Shown: positions 39,511-48,488, numbered from the stretch's first letter. The stretch: DNA of 64,000 nucleotides from an uncultured Colwellia sp. (GCA_913061475.1 CAJXUN010000012.1:1-64000); one strand, 5' to 3'. Numbers and translations: made by a program. The notes: generated from the letters alone by a model not told the origin.

Positions 39511-39786
39511 AAAATTTCAGCGCAAAAAGAACCAACAGAAAATGTCAAAAAAGAAAGAATTGAAATTGAAGTCAAAAAATTATGTATTATAAAACCATAT
39601 AGAAAGTGCTTTCCCTATATATTTGGTTTTGTTGCAGGATTTGGGGCTATACTATGTTGGTTTGGTTTTCGTCAAAGGATTGTAGATATTTATCCTGATG
39701 AAGAAGCTTTGCGTAAAGAACAACTTAAGAGTTTAATAATTGCTAACAGGGCAGCGTCACGAGTTAAGTTTAAAAAACGTAGATAA
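39511..39786 (+). pseudogene. Start-less small membrane-protein ORF, probably 5'-truncated cassette cargo
   Basis: An open frame of about 91 codons from the stop at 39508 to TAA at 39784. It contains CFPYIFGFVAGFGAILCWFGF as one membrane segment (21 residues, listed at roughly 39613-39675), then a charged tail ending in KFKKRR. There is no ATG or GTG at its 5' end, which lies next to the transposase remnant. The simplest reading is that insertion or deletion removed its start. Expression is doubtful. Confidence 0.5.
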
Positions 39787-39802
39787 AAAGCAAATCAACT
39801 AC

Positions 39803-39863
39803 GATAACTAACAGTTTGCTAGACTTCGCTATACAAATTTTTTGCCTGGTATTAAGGCGTCAA
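39803..39863 (+). other. Degenerate attC (site 5)
   Basis: GATAACTAACAG at 39803 and AATTTTTTGCCT...TTAAGGCGTCAA ending at 39863 follow the order and wording of attC 1 (TATTTTTTGCCT...TTGAGGCGTTAG). The R' core has decayed from GTTAG to GTCAA and the site is short. Confidence 0.5.
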
Positions 39864-39882
39864 TCACTTCTAGGAAAAGTCT

Positions 39883-40845
39883 ATGAAACCGTTTATCTGC
39901 ATAATTTCCATTTTATTTGTTTCTTCATGCACTACACCAATAAGTGTTAAAGCAAATTCCACCGAGTTAACGAGTCATCAGATATCCACTATTGCTAAAT
40001 CGGATTGGATTCATGGCTCTGAAAATTGTAAAACTAATCAAGAATCAACGTTTGATGTTTATAAACATGATGAGCAGAGTTTTATTATTCGACAAAACAA
40101 ATGCCTAACCTTTGAAGCGCCTTTTAGCTATATTTTGGTTGGAGCTCAACAAATTTTGGTCTTAGATACGGGTGCGTTAAGTGATAATCCTGAGTTTTCT
40201 TTGTATGCAGAGTTAGAGAAAATCATTGGAAAAAGTCAATTAGCCGTTAAGAAATTACTTGTCGTTCACTCACATAGTCACAGCGATCATTATCAAGGCG
40301 ATGTTTATTTTAATGGACGGAAAAATGTTGAAGTCGTTAAAAAATCAGCGTCAGACGTCAGGTCATTTTTTAGTTTTTCCGATTGGCCTCAAGAAGAAAA
40401 AACAATTGATCTTGGAGGCAGAAAAATAGTTGTTATACCTACGCCTGGTCATCAAGAAGAAGCAATAAGTATATATGACCATCATACAAAATGGCTAATG
40501 ACAGGAGATACATTATACCCTGGTTATATTTATGTAAAAAACTGGCAAGCATACAAAGATAGTATTGATAGATTAACACACTTTACTAAAAATAATGCTG
40601 TTACAGCCATCATGGGGGCACATATAGAAAAGCAAAAATCACCAAATTCCTATTTTCCTATTGGTTCAATCTACCAACCCAATGAGGCAAACCTTGATTT
40701 AACAGTTGAAAGCTTGCAGCTTCTAAATAAAGAGCTAAAACACCACAATAAACCACGTGAAATTATATTAGATGACTTCATTATAAAACCGATGAGTAGC
40801 TTACAAAAAATGCTAAGTAATACTGCAAGGTGGTTCACTCAATAG
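39883..40845 (+). CDS. Metallo-beta-lactamase-fold hydrolase, predicted lipoprotein
   Basis: A 320-residue MBL-fold protein. The N-terminus has a lipoprotein signal with Cys at about residue 16 (FVSSC), so it is probably anchored in the outer or inner membrane facing the periplasm. VVHSHSHSDHYQGD contains the HxHxDH zinc motif, PTPGHQEEAISIYD supplies the next His, TGDTLYPG the bridging Asp, and GAHIE the last His. The metal site is complete. Substrate is unknown; lactonase, beta-lactamase and thioesterase activities all occur in this fold. It follows a degenerate attC and may itself be old cassette cargo. Confidence 0.78.
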   Translation: MKPFICIISILFVSSCTTPISVKANSTELTSHQISTIAKSDWIHGSENCKTNQESTFDVYKHDEQSFIIRQNKCLTFEAPFSYILVGAQQILVLDTGALSDNPEFSLYAELEKIIGKSQLAVKKLLVVHSHSHSDHYQGDVYFNGRKNVEVVKKSASDVRSFFSFSDWPQEEKTIDLGGRKIVVIPTPGHQEEAISIYDHHTKWLMTGDTLYPGYIYVKNWQAYKDSIDRLTHFTKNNAVTAIMGAHIEKQKSPNSYFPIGSIYQPNEANLDLTVESLQLLNKELKHHNKPREIILDDFIIKPMSSLQKMLSNTARWFTQ

Positions 40846-41097
40846 CAACAGTATTCAAGCCACACAAGCAGTGATGCGGTAATTTTCGGTCACATAGATA
40901 TGACTGTCGATGTAATCAAGATCAATAACGCCAAATACTGATACTTTTGGTTTAAATATCAGCGAATACCTTGGGTATTTTCATCGACATGATGAAGGCA
41001 ACGATACATGGCGCTATATATTTACACCGCCAAAAAAAATTAACCCAATACCTGTAACGGCTAAATTATTATTGTATTGCGTAAATAGTAATAAGTA
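40846..41097 (+). pseudogene. Frameshifted remnant of an unknown protein
   Basis: Two adjacent frames read protein-like: SSDAVIFGHIDMTVDVIKIN then a stop, and after a shift SEYLGYFHRHDEGNDTWRYI followed by FTPPKKINPIPVTAKLLLY to TAG at 41095. Together they look like the end of one gene broken by a frameshift. I cannot name the family. No start is visible. It fills most of the 301-base gap between two genes. Confidence 0.45.
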
Positions 41098-41161
41098 GGT
41101 ATAAAACTATCGGTCTCGCTGATTGTAGTCCCTTATTAGGCCTTAAATGTATAGGATAATC

Positions 41162-41515
41162 ATGTACAAACTCATAGTTTTAAGCTCAATATTGATAACC
41201 GCTATTTTTTCAGCAAAGGTTAAAAGTAGTGAATGTGATATTTCAGGTATTTGGGATCACAGCGCTAAACCTGCAAAACTTTTTATTGATCTAACTAAAG
41301 GTGAAATATCAGTTCATTCTCACGATGTAACCCCTAAATCAATTGGTTTGGTGGTTTTGAAAAATCTTAAACTTGGGACAACGAAATATGCGTGGGATGC
41401 AAAAATGTACAGCGCAGCAGAAGATGCATTTGTTGATGTTGAAATAACGTCAAAAAGCTGTAACCAATTAAGTGTTGATTTTCATGGTGAAGAAGTTTTA
41501 CGACTGATCAGGTAA
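41162..41515 (+). CDS. Small exported protein of unknown function
   Basis: About 117 residues from the ATG at 41162 (AGGA seven bases upstream; a longer frame from 41147 is less likely). A signal peptide ends near VKSSE. Mature part begins CDISGIWDHSAKPAKLFIDL and has a second Cys near the end (SKSCNQL), so one disulfide is likely. It suggests a small beta-barrel of lipocalin-like size. No family recognised. No attC borders it. Confidence 0.6.
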   Translation: MYKLIVLSSILITAIFSAKVKSSECDISGIWDHSAKPAKLFIDLTKGEISVHSHDVTPKSIGLVVLKNLKLGTTKYAWDAKMYSAAEDAFVDVEITSKSCNQLSVDFHGEEVLRLIR

Positions 41516-41641
41516 GTTTAAACATTATCGACTGTTCTAGATGAATAAAACAGACAATTAAAGCTGCTCTCGGCACCACTGTGGTAGATAGCTTTTAGTT
41601 TCATCAAAAAACTTTAACCATCATGTAGACAAGGAAGCATA

Positions 41642-42046
41642 GTGAGTAAATTAACAGTTATATTGATTATATTTTTCATGGTTGGATGCACATCAACTGA
41701 CAATAGTAAGCTGGGTTATAATGGAGTAACTCAATCAACTCCTGATAATTTAGGCGCATTACAAACGCTAGAAAGCCTTAAAAGTAACCCTGATGCGCGG
41801 TTTAGCAATCAAAGTGGTTGGATTATCATTAATGTTGACGTTGCAGATGAACAAGCAATCTATTCGTTTACTCCTAAATCCCACCCAGCTTATCCATCGA
41901 TAGTGAAAAGAGAAATAGTAGAGAGAAACGGCGCTATACACATAGACATGAGCGCAAAGTGTAGCGCATCAAAGGCGGTGTGTGATGAGCTTATCCAGCA
42001 ATTTTTAGCACTAAACAATCAAATCAAGCAATCAATGCAAAGATAG
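41642..42046 (+). CDS. Small lipoprotein of unknown function
   Basis: A 134-residue protein beginning with GTG; AAGGAAG lies 7 bases before it. The signal peptide ends in a lipobox (FMVGC, Cys at 16). The mature part has one predicted alpha/beta domain with QSGWIIINVDVADEQAIYSF and a C-terminal helix with a Cys pair (KCSASKAVC). Sequence is unlike any family I know. GCGCCTAACAA right after the stop resembles an attC R'' box, but no partner is visible. Confidence 0.62.
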   Translation: MSKLTVILIIFFMVGCTSTDNSKLGYNGVTQSTPDNLGALQTLESLKSNPDARFSNQSGWIIINVDVADEQAIYSFTPKSHPAYPSIVKREIVERNGAIHIDMSAKCSASKAVCDELIQQFLALNNQIKQSMQR

Positions 42047-42117
42047 TAAGCGCCTAACAATAATACAGAGTATTAAATCGCCACTAACACAGAGTAATAT
42101 TAGATAGTGGCTAGCAC

Positions 42118-42336
42118 TTATAAACCGGCTTGGATCATTGCTTTAATTTTATGGGCCTTAACAAAGTGATCTAATTTATGCGTTTGAATCCACCAAGTAG
42201 CGGCTTCCATAAGCAGCTCAGGGGTATCATTTTTATTGGCAAAAAAAGCATAAAATGAAAGGCCAACATCATCACCTTTACTGGCAATCTTTTTATCACA
42301 AACCTTGATGATTTTAGCTCTTAATTCTGCTCTCAT
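42118..42336 (-). CDS. Small conserved cytosolic protein (DUF6500-like)
   Basis: A 72-residue helical protein, MRAELRAKIIKVCDKKIASK at the N-terminus and ATWWIQTHKLDHF near the C-terminus. The pattern matches small proteins I associate with DUF6500; function unknown. It lies 30 bases after ycgN on the same strand and marks the return to conserved chromosome. A 7-bp inverted repeat (GCCACTA/TAGTGGC, 42080-42111) follows its stop. Confidence 0.65.
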   Translation of the reverse strand: MRAELRAKIIKVCDKKIASKGDDVGLSFYAFFANKNDTPELLMEAATWWIQTHKLDHFVKAHKIKAMIQAGL

Positions 42337-42365
42337 TATTTACTCGTCAGGTTAAATTTTTGGTT

Positions 42366-42920
42366 TTAATCCACATCATGCAAAGGCCACAACACGATAT
42401 AATCTTCGAAGTCTTCCAATTCAACATCGTTATCTTTAATGATTTTGCCACGTACCGACATGCCTGCTTGATGCATGGCTGACTTTTTACCGTTATGTAA
42501 TAACGGGTGCCAAGACGGCATGCCTCTGCCCTCTTTTAAGCGTCGATAAGTACAGCTTGGTGGCATAAAAAACACATCGTCTAAGTTTTCTTGCGTAAGC
42601 TGAACACAATCTGGCACTAACACAGTACGTTGCTCATATTTGGAACACTGGCAACTTTTATCGTTAAGTAAATGACAAGCAATGTTTGAGTAGTTCATTT
42701 GCTCACCCTCCACAATATGCGTTGTCGGCATTAATTCAGTTTCATCTGTGGTACTTTCATCATCAATAAACTTGTGTAAACAGCATTTAGCACAGCCGTC
42801 ACATAATGACTCCCACTCAGGTCGGGTCATTTCGTTGAGTGTTTTGGTTTCCCAAAAACGCTCTATCGGCATTTTTTTTGCTTTGTCTTTTGACAACGAG
42901 CGATTACTTTTTTTACTCAT
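42366..42920 (-). CDS. ycgN: UPF0260 family cysteine-cluster protein YcgN
   Basis: A 184-residue soluble protein with the family's Cys pattern: CDGCAKCCLHK near 40-50, CHLL...CQC...C around 83-105, and C at PSCTYR. These Cys residues probably bind metal. Function unknown, conserved next to ycgL in gammaproteobacteria. A basic, serine-rich N-terminal 15 residues precede the family core PIERFWETKTL. Confidence 0.88.
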   Translation of the reverse strand: MSKKSNRSLSKDKAKKMPIERFWETKTLNEMTRPEWESLCDGCAKCCLHKFIDDESTTDETELMPTTHIVEGEQMNYSNIACHLLNDKSCQCSKYEQRTVLVPDCVQLTQENLDDVFFMPPSCTYRRLKEGRGMPSWHPLLHNGKKSAMHQAGMSVRGKIIKDNDVELEDFEDYIVLWPLHDVD

Positions 42921-42958
42921 AGCGCTACTTATTACACTTAGTTATGGTTTATAGAGGC

Positions 42959-44017
42959 TTATTTAATCGCTGGGTATTTAATATGATCAGATAAATGCCC
43001 AACCGAGCTAACAAAATAGTATGACAAGTTCCAATGCATCAAACTTTTATAGTTATTGTAAGCCAGATAAGCACGACCTTTTACGCCATCAGGAAAAACT
43101 AATGTTGCATTAACATCTACCTGAGGCAAGTTAGTGCCGTCGGTACGTCGAACACCTAATGTCTGCCATTGTGCTAAGGTTTTTTCACTTTTAGCCCAGG
43201 CTTTTAGCCAGTTTTTACGTCCACCGGTTTTTTGAGGGATTGCCAGTGAGGTATCAAAATCACTAGGTAACTTAACTTGTCGTCCCCACGTTAGCGCGTC
43301 GTTCCAACCTTCATTCTTTAAGTAATTTGCCATTGAAGCAAAAACATCAGCTTGATTGCCCCAAATGTCTTTTTTACCGTCACCATCACCATCAACCGCA
43401 TAGGCAACAAATGAGGTTGGCATAAACTGGTTTTGTCCCATAGCACCGGCCCAAGAGCCTTTCATGCTAGCGCTATCAATATGGCCTTCTTTCAATATTG
43501 TTAACGCTGCCCATAATTGCTTTTTAAAGAACGCTTCGCGACGCCCTTCATACGCTAAGGTTGAAAGTGCAGAGACGACATTATAGTTGCCCATGATTTT
43601 GCCAAAGTTAGTCTCTAGCCCCCAAAGGGCAACAATAAATCGGGCTTGTACACCATATTCAGCAGCAACTTTGCTCAATAATTCTTGGTGTTCTTTATAC
43701 ATGGCTCTGGCGCGTTTTATTTTCCATTCAGGTAAACGCTTAGGTAAATAGCTATCGAGTGTTTCAACTTTTTCTGGTTGGCTACGATCCGCTTTTACCG
43801 CACGTTGATGAAAAACTGCATGAGCAAAAGACTCATCAATTAAGGTTTGTTCAAAACCCTTAGCAAGTGCTTCTTGTTTAAGCTTTACAAGGTATTGCTC
43901 AAACCCTGCTTGGGTAAGTGTTGGGGTTGTTTTAGTTTCAGCAGCCAATGTAGCTTGAGAGCACAGCGCTAAAAAAAGTGAAAATGATAAGCTTTTGACA
44001 GATTTAATATAACGCAT
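42959..44017 (-). CDS. Lytic murein transglycosylase (MltB-like)
   Basis: Periplasmic enzyme of 352 residues with a signal peptide ending near TLA-AE and no lipobox. WGLETNFGKIMGNYNV holds the catalytic Glu, and GSWAGAMGQNQFMPTSF and YAVDGDGDGKKDIWG are the SLT_2 signatures. It cleaves the MurNAc-GlcNAc bond with anhydro-sugar formation. The peptidoglycan-binding domain found in some relatives is absent. Three bases separate it from ycgL, so the two are co-transcribed. Confidence 0.9.
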   Translation of the reverse strand: MRYIKSVKSLSFSLFLALCSQATLAAETKTTPTLTQAGFEQYLVKLKQEALAKGFEQTLIDESFAHAVFHQRAVKADRSQPEKVETLDSYLPKRLPEWKIKRARAMYKEHQELLSKVAAEYGVQARFIVALWGLETNFGKIMGNYNVVSALSTLAYEGRREAFFKKQLWAALTILKEGHIDSASMKGSWAGAMGQNQFMPTSFVAYAVDGDGDGKKDIWGNQADVFASMANYLKNEGWNDALTWGRQVKLPSDFDTSLAIPQKTGGRKNWLKAWAKSEKTLAQWQTLGVRRTDGTNLPQVDVNATLVFPDGVKGRAYLAYNNYKSLMHWNLSYYFVSSVGHLSDHIKYPAIK

Positions 44018-44019
44018 AA

Positions 44020-44316
44020 TTATTCCTCTGTGCTTTTCTGGTTGGCTAGGGTCATATTGGCTTTATGCGCTTTTAATAAATCATCTTCTTTCGGCGTTAA
44101 TTGCAAATAGTAACCTTGCTCAGCTAAGTTTTCTTTTACTTTGTCAATATCAGCAAAACCTAGCTTCACCTTTGTGGCAAGATTAAGCACGGTAACCATA
44201 ATGGGTGTACCAAACATTTTCATTAGCGTTTCAGGTACATCGGAGAAATCATCCCGTTTATTAATAAAGAGATAGGTTTGCGCTTTTTTTGAACTTTTAT
44301 AAACACTACACAGCAT
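44020..44316 (-). CDS. ycgL: YcgL domain protein
   Basis: A 98-residue protein of the YcgL family: CSVYKSSKKAQTYLFINKRD at the N-terminus, then LMKMFGTP and LAEQGYYLQL. The family has a small alpha/beta fold and no assigned activity. It heads the ycgL / transglycosylase / ycgN gene run on the minus strand. Confidence 0.88.
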   Translation of the reverse strand: MLCSVYKSSKKAQTYLFINKRDDFSDVPETLMKMFGTPIMVTVLNLATKVKLGFADIDKVKENLAEQGYYLQLTPKEDDLLKAHKANMTLANQKSTEE

Positions 44317-44477
44317 AATGGAGACCTATGATTGAATGGAATTTGGAAATTTTTTCATTTACGTTCTTAACACTATTTTTGTTAAATGTGCATATAACCT
44401 AACACTGCAGCACCACAAACTATTTACATACCGTGTGTCATACTTTACTCACGGAATGTATTACTCACATCAGTTAC

Positions 44478-44529
44478 TGGCATTGATTGCTGACATTAGT
44501 GGCTAACATTAGTGACTAACATTGATGAC
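44478..44529. repeat. Four tandem 13-base repeats
   Basis: TGGCATTGATTGC, TGACATTAGTGGC, TAACATTAGTGAC, TAACATTGATGAC lie end to end upstream of ycgL and downstream of rnd. Consensus TRACATTRRTGRC. It may be a slippage array or a set of binding sites. Confidence 0.7.
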
Positions 44530-44547
44530 AGCCATTAACACGTCACT

Positions 44548-45699
44548 CTATTTGAAATCATTCTCAACAAATGCTAACAATTTATCACCGCATACTGGCT
44601 TGCGCCAGCCACGCATAACATCAACTAAGTGAATATTATGCTCAGCGTCATTAAGTTTAAAGTGCCAAGATAAGAACTGGTTTATTTGTTTTTTTGAGGC
44701 CAAATTTTCTGTCAGTAAATTGGCTTGCTCACTTATTTTACCAAGATAACTTTTAACTTTTTTAAAGTTTTGTTTATAACCTGGATATTCATCAAGGCGT
44801 ACGATTGGCTCTGGCAATTCAGGGTTTTTCTCTTCATTAACTCGTTTTAATACCGATAGCATCGCATTACCTTTGTGCCTCACATCAAGCGTTTCAACCC
44901 CTTCAATATTCGCCATAATAGCAACATTAGCAGGATTAACTTGCGCGATGGCTAATAAAGTATGATCTTTCACGATAAAGCCAATAGGACGATCTTTTTG
45001 TTTTGCCTGTTGGTAGCGCCAAATGGTTAATTGCTGCAATATGTATAACTGCTGAGGGCTTAAGCGCCAAGCCATTTTAATATTACGATACAACAGGCTT
45101 TCATCAATCGGGGTAAATTTACGCTCAACCATTAAGTCACTTTCTTCTTGCGCTGCCGCTAGCCAGCCAGACTTTTCAATATCGGCCATTAACAAAGGTA
45201 AAACATTAAATAAATGTTCAACGTCTGCCTCAGCATACTTAAGCTGTTTAGTGGTTAATGGTCGCTTCATCCAATCAGTTCGGGATTCAGACTTGTCGAG
45301 TTCAATATCCGTGTAATGCGCAATCATAGCCGCATAACCCATTGATAAGCCGTGGCCTAAAAATGCCATAATAATTTGGCTATCAATTAAGTTTACCGGT
45401 CGACAATTACCGGCAGTGAGGAAAACTTCGAGATCTTCCGAGCAAGCATGTAGTACTTTTTGAATGTGAGGATTTTCAAGTAACTGCCAAAAAGGTGATA
45501 AATCAGCTAAAGCAACGGGGTCAATTAACGCCAGTGTATTGCCGTCATTTATCTGAATAAGCCCTAATTTAGGGTAGAGTGTTCGGGTGCGAACAAACTC
45601 GGTATCAATAGCAAGCACAGGCGCTTGCGCATAACGTTGACAGACTTGATGTAATTGTTCAGGGCTTTCGACATAAATTCTTTCAAGAGTTGCTTGCAC
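44548..45699 (-). CDS. rnd: Ribonuclease D
   Basis: 3'-5' exoribonuclease of 383 residues that trims tRNA 3' ends. The DEDDy active site is visible: LAIDTEFVRTRT (D, E), DLEVF region (D) and YAEADVEHL (Y, D). HRDC-type helical domains follow from about 210. I start at the GTG at 45699 because AGGA lies seven bases upstream; a TTG reading at 45720 would include the ribosome site. Single gene with its own downstream and upstream gaps. Confidence 0.9.
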   Translation of the reverse strand: MQATLERIYVESPEQLHQVCQRYAQAPVLAIDTEFVRTRTLYPKLGLIQINDGNTLALIDPVALADLSPFWQLLENPHIQKVLHACSEDLEVFLTAGNCRPVNLIDSQIIMAFLGHGLSMGYAAMIAHYTDIELDKSESRTDWMKRPLTTKQLKYAEADVEHLFNVLPLLMADIEKSGWLAAAQEESDLMVERKFTPIDESLLYRNIKMAWRLSPQQLYILQQLTIWRYQQAKQKDRPIGFIVKDHTLLAIAQVNPANVAIMANIEGVETLDVRHKGNAMLSVLKRVNEEKNPELPEPIVRLDEYPGYKQNFKKVKSYLGKISEQANLLTENLASKKQINQFLSWHFKLNDAEHNIHLVDVMRGWRKPVCGDKLLAFVENDFK

Positions 45700-45852
45700 G
45701 TAATATCCTATATAAATCAAATACTGGGCTGAATGTTTTCACTACGCTAACATCATAAATATGGGCAATGGAAATAGCGAAAATATATTCAGCGTTACAA
45801 TATCTTATTTTCTAGCGCTTGCCAAAATGAAATTTAATGGTGCTGCGCAAAT

Positions 45853-45894
45853 AAAAATGACAAGCTCAACCTTTTAGGGCGCTTGTCATTTTTT
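45853..45894. terminator. Bidirectional terminator-like hairpin between rluB and rnd
   Basis: AAAAATGACAAGC and GCTTGTCATTTTTT form a 13-bp stem with a 16-base loop. On the minus strand it lies past rluB's stop, with T-run on that side. Confidence 0.82.
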
Positions 45895-45968
45895 ACTTAT
45901 TAGAAAGTACTGATTAAAGCCTGCTTATTAAAACAAACCTTAGCCAACTGAACTTGACCACACAGCTA

Positions 45969-46829
45969 TTAACGTCTGCGCCTTGTTGCTTGTTGGCTGC
46001 GGTGTTGATGTTTTTTCACTGAACGACGAATTCTTCTACTTTTCGCATTATCCATCGCTTTTTCATCTACTTTCACTTTACTTTGTGTTTCAGGCGCTAA
46101 ATCAACCAGTTTTCTGTAGTAGTTAACATCTTGTAAATTCAGCTCAGTCCAACCACCTAATGGCAATTGACGCTTCATTTCTAAATCGCCGTAGCGAACA
46201 CGGATCAAGCGGCTAACTTGTACATCTTGGCTTTCCCATAAGCGACGAACTTCGCGGTTACGCCCTTCTGACAATACCACGTGGAACCAATGATTACGAC
46301 CTTCACCGCCTCGATAGGTTATTTTTTGAAACTTAGCAGGACCGTCTTCTAACTTAACGCCATGACGTAATGTTTGCAGCATAGCTTCGTTAACTTCGCC
46401 AAAAACACGTACCGCATATTCACGTTCAACCTGCTTAGACGGGTGCATTAAACGGTTTGCTAGCTCACCATCGGTAGTGAAAAGCAACATACCCGAGGTA
46501 TTAATATCTAAACGACCAACCGCAATCCAACGACTGCCCTCTAATTTCGGTAAGCGGTCAAATACGGTTGGACGCCCTTCTGGATCTTTGCGCGTACACA
46601 TTTCGCCTTCTGGCTTGTTGTACATTAATACCCGGCACAAATCGTCTTCTAATGGTTTAAGCTTAATTTGGTGGCCATCGACACGAATAAGTTCGTTGCC
46701 TTCGACACGGTCGCCCAAATAAGCGGTTTTACCTTCAACACTAACGCGGCCAGCGCTGATATAGGTTTCCATTTCTCGGCGTGAACCTGCTCCGGCTCGT
46801 GCGAGTACTTTTTGCAATTTTTCAGACAT
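45969..46829 (-). CDS. rluB: 23S rRNA pseudouridine(2605) synthase RluB
   Basis: Pseudouridine synthase of about 286 residues: S4 domain ([18 protein letters not shown]), catalytic Asp in [11 protein letters not shown], and [12 protein letters not shown] basic C-terminal tail ([13 protein letters not shown]) binds RNA. I start at MSEKLQKV (46829), the usual family start; the frame stays open to 46871 but has no support. Follows scpB on the same strand by about 130 bases, the common scpA-scpB-rluB order. Confidence 0.9.
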   Translation of the reverse strand: MSEKLQKVLARAGAGSRREMETYISAGRVSVEGKTAYLGDRVEGNELIRVDGHQIKLKPLEDDLCRVLMYNKPEGEMCTRKDPEGRPTVFDRLPKLEGSRWIAVGRLDINTSGMLLFTTDGELANRLMHPSKQVEREYAVRVFGEVNEAMLQTLRHGVKLEDGPAKFQKITYRGGEGRNHWFHVVLSEGRNREVRRLWESQDVQVSRLIRVRYGDLEMKRQLPLGGWTELNLQDVNYYRKLVDLAPETQSKVKVDEKAMDNAKSRRIRRSVKKHQHRSQQATRRRR

Positions 46830-46961
46830 AGGTCTTAACTCTCTTACGTCAGTAACTTCACAGTGCGTCACGGTGTAAACCGCGCGACTATTACGTCTCT
46901 GTCTCTTTAAGTTTAGGGTTTATAAAACCCTGCGATTTATTTGTAATATTTTTACCGAGCT

Positions 46962-47525
46962 TTAGTCAGTCAATTCTGCCATCGGCATTAATGCCGGCAA
47001 TTGGTCAAGTGAGGTTAACGAAAAGTAGTCAAGAAATTCTTGTGTACTCGCGTATAACACAGGCCGACCCGGTACTTCTTTATGGCCAACCGTTTTGATC
47101 CAATTTCTTTCCGTTAGTGTTTTAATAATCTGACTACTAACGGCAACACCGCGGATATCTTCAATTTCACCGCGGGTTATCGGTTGTTTATAGGCGATTA
47201 GCGCTAAGGTCTCTAAAATGGCACGTGAATATTTTGGTGCCTTTTCTTGGTATAAATGCGCTAAATCGTCACTAAGCTCTTTTGGTGTTTGAAAACGATA
47301 GCCTGTGGCTACTTTATTAAGTTCAACACCACGACCTTTATAATGAGCCTGAATAGCGATAATTATATCACGAATTCGAAGATTGCTAACACGATATTCA
47401 ATTAAAAAATCACGTTTAAGTAATTGCACCGATAACGGCTTGTCGGCGATAAATAATGCCGCTTCTACTAAGCGCTGTAACTTCTCATCGTCAATATCTT
47501 TATGGCGTATTTTCTCAGCTATCAT
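46962..47525 (-). CDS. scpB: Segregation and condensation protein B
   Basis: A 187-residue protein with two winged-helix domains (LVEAALFIADKPLS and KQPITRGEIEDIRGV). It is the kleisin partner protein in the SMC-ScpAB condensin complex. 26 bases separate it from scpA upstream. Its presence shows this lineage uses SMC-ScpAB or keeps ScpAB beside MukBEF-independent chromosomes, in contrast to Enterobacteriaceae. Confidence 0.92.
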   Translation of the reverse strand: MIAEKIRHKDIDDEKLQRLVEAALFIADKPLSVQLLKRDFLIEYRVSNLRIRDIIIAIQAHYKGRGVELNKVATGYRFQTPKELSDDLAHLYQEKAPKYSRAILETLALIAYKQPITRGEIEDIRGVAVSSQIIKTLTERNWIKTVGHKEVPGRPVLYASTQEFLDYFSLTSLDQLPALMPMAELTD

Positions 47526-47551
47526 TTGCTATCTAATCCGTTATTTTTCTA

Positions 47552-48415
47552 TTACTGCTTAGGAAGGCACACGTGAATTTCGCCGTAAACTTTCGCTTGT
47601 ACACATTCGATTAACGACTCTTTTATCAGTTCAAGTATGGCCAAAAAAGTCACGACCACCCCTTGTCGACCTTCTTTTATGCTAAACAGATCGCTAAAAT
47701 CACAATAAGAATTGGTACTTTGAGCGTCTTTGAGTGTAGCTAAAATTTTTGCCATGCGCTCTCGTGTCGATAACGACTCTTTTTGAATATGGTGATGTTC
47801 AAAAGCCTGTGTCCGCTTTATTATGCCCTGCAGCGCCGTAACCAGCTCAGCTAAATCAACCTGACTATTAATCACTGGCGCAACAAAATTATCCGCTAGA
47901 TCAACGTTAGCGATAAAACTATCACGGTCGATTCTGGGTAATTCATCAAGATTCTCAGCCGCTTTTTTAATGACCTCATATTCTTGCAGTTTTCTCACTA
48001 ATTCGGCTCGGGGATCGCCCTCTTCTTCATCAACCGCTTGCTTGGGTAATAGTAAGCGTGATTTTATTTCCGCTAAAATAGCCGCCATCACTAAGTATTC
48101 GGCCGCCAATTCCAATTTAATGTCTTTCATTAAATCGACGTACGTCATGTACTGCGTGGTGATAGGGGAAATAGGTAAATCTAAAATATCAAACTTTTGT
48201 TTGCGAATTAAATATAGTAGTAAGTCGAGCGGCCCTTCAAACATCTCTAAAATAACTTCTAAAGCATCGGGCGGAATAAATAAATCTTGCGGCTTCTCCA
48301 CCATAGCTTCACCGCGTAATAACGCGAATGGCAGTACTTGTTGCAGCATAACGCCCGACGTAGGGCTTTTACTTTGCGTACTGGTAGTCGATAATTTAGC
48401 CTTGGGATCAGACAT
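47552..48415 (-). CDS. scpA: Segregation and condensation protein A
   Basis: Kleisin of 287 residues. FEGPLDLLLYLIRKQKFDIL near residue 60 is the N-terminal SMC-binding signature, and EYLVMAAILAEIKSRLLLP follows. The C-terminal winged helix is at about 230-285. The first 45 residues are a Ser/Thr/Lys-rich extension not needed for the fold, so an internal start is possible. Confidence 0.92.
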   Translation of the reverse strand: MSDPKAKLSTTSTQSKSPTSGVMLQQVLPFALLRGEAMVEKPQDLFIPPDALEVILEMFEGPLDLLLYLIRKQKFDILDLPISPITTQYMTYVDLMKDIKLELAAEYLVMAAILAEIKSRLLLPKQAVDEEEGDPRAELVRKLQEYEVIKKAAENLDELPRIDRDSFIANVDLADNFVAPVINSQVDLAELVTALQGIIKRTQAFEHHHIQKESLSTRERMAKILATLKDAQSTNSYCDFSDLFSIKEGRQGVVVTFLAILELIKESLIECVQAKVYGEIHVCLPKQ

Positions 48416-48488
48416 AGTGAGCTTTTAGCCTTAAAGCAGTATGATTACGTTATCTAGCATGGTGTTCAATAAAGCGCGTGAGCGAGTG

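Noticed and set aside
36567-39865. CRISPR array in the repeat-bearing accessory region
   Set aside because: Repeats are about 85-100 bases, separated by whole genes and complementary to gene-unit ends; no short direct repeats with uniform spacers and no cas genes.
42047-42117. GCGCCTAACAA after the lipoprotein gene as a full attC
   Set aside because: Only an R''-like box is seen. No complementary cassette start and no R' end could be found, so it is not listed as a site.
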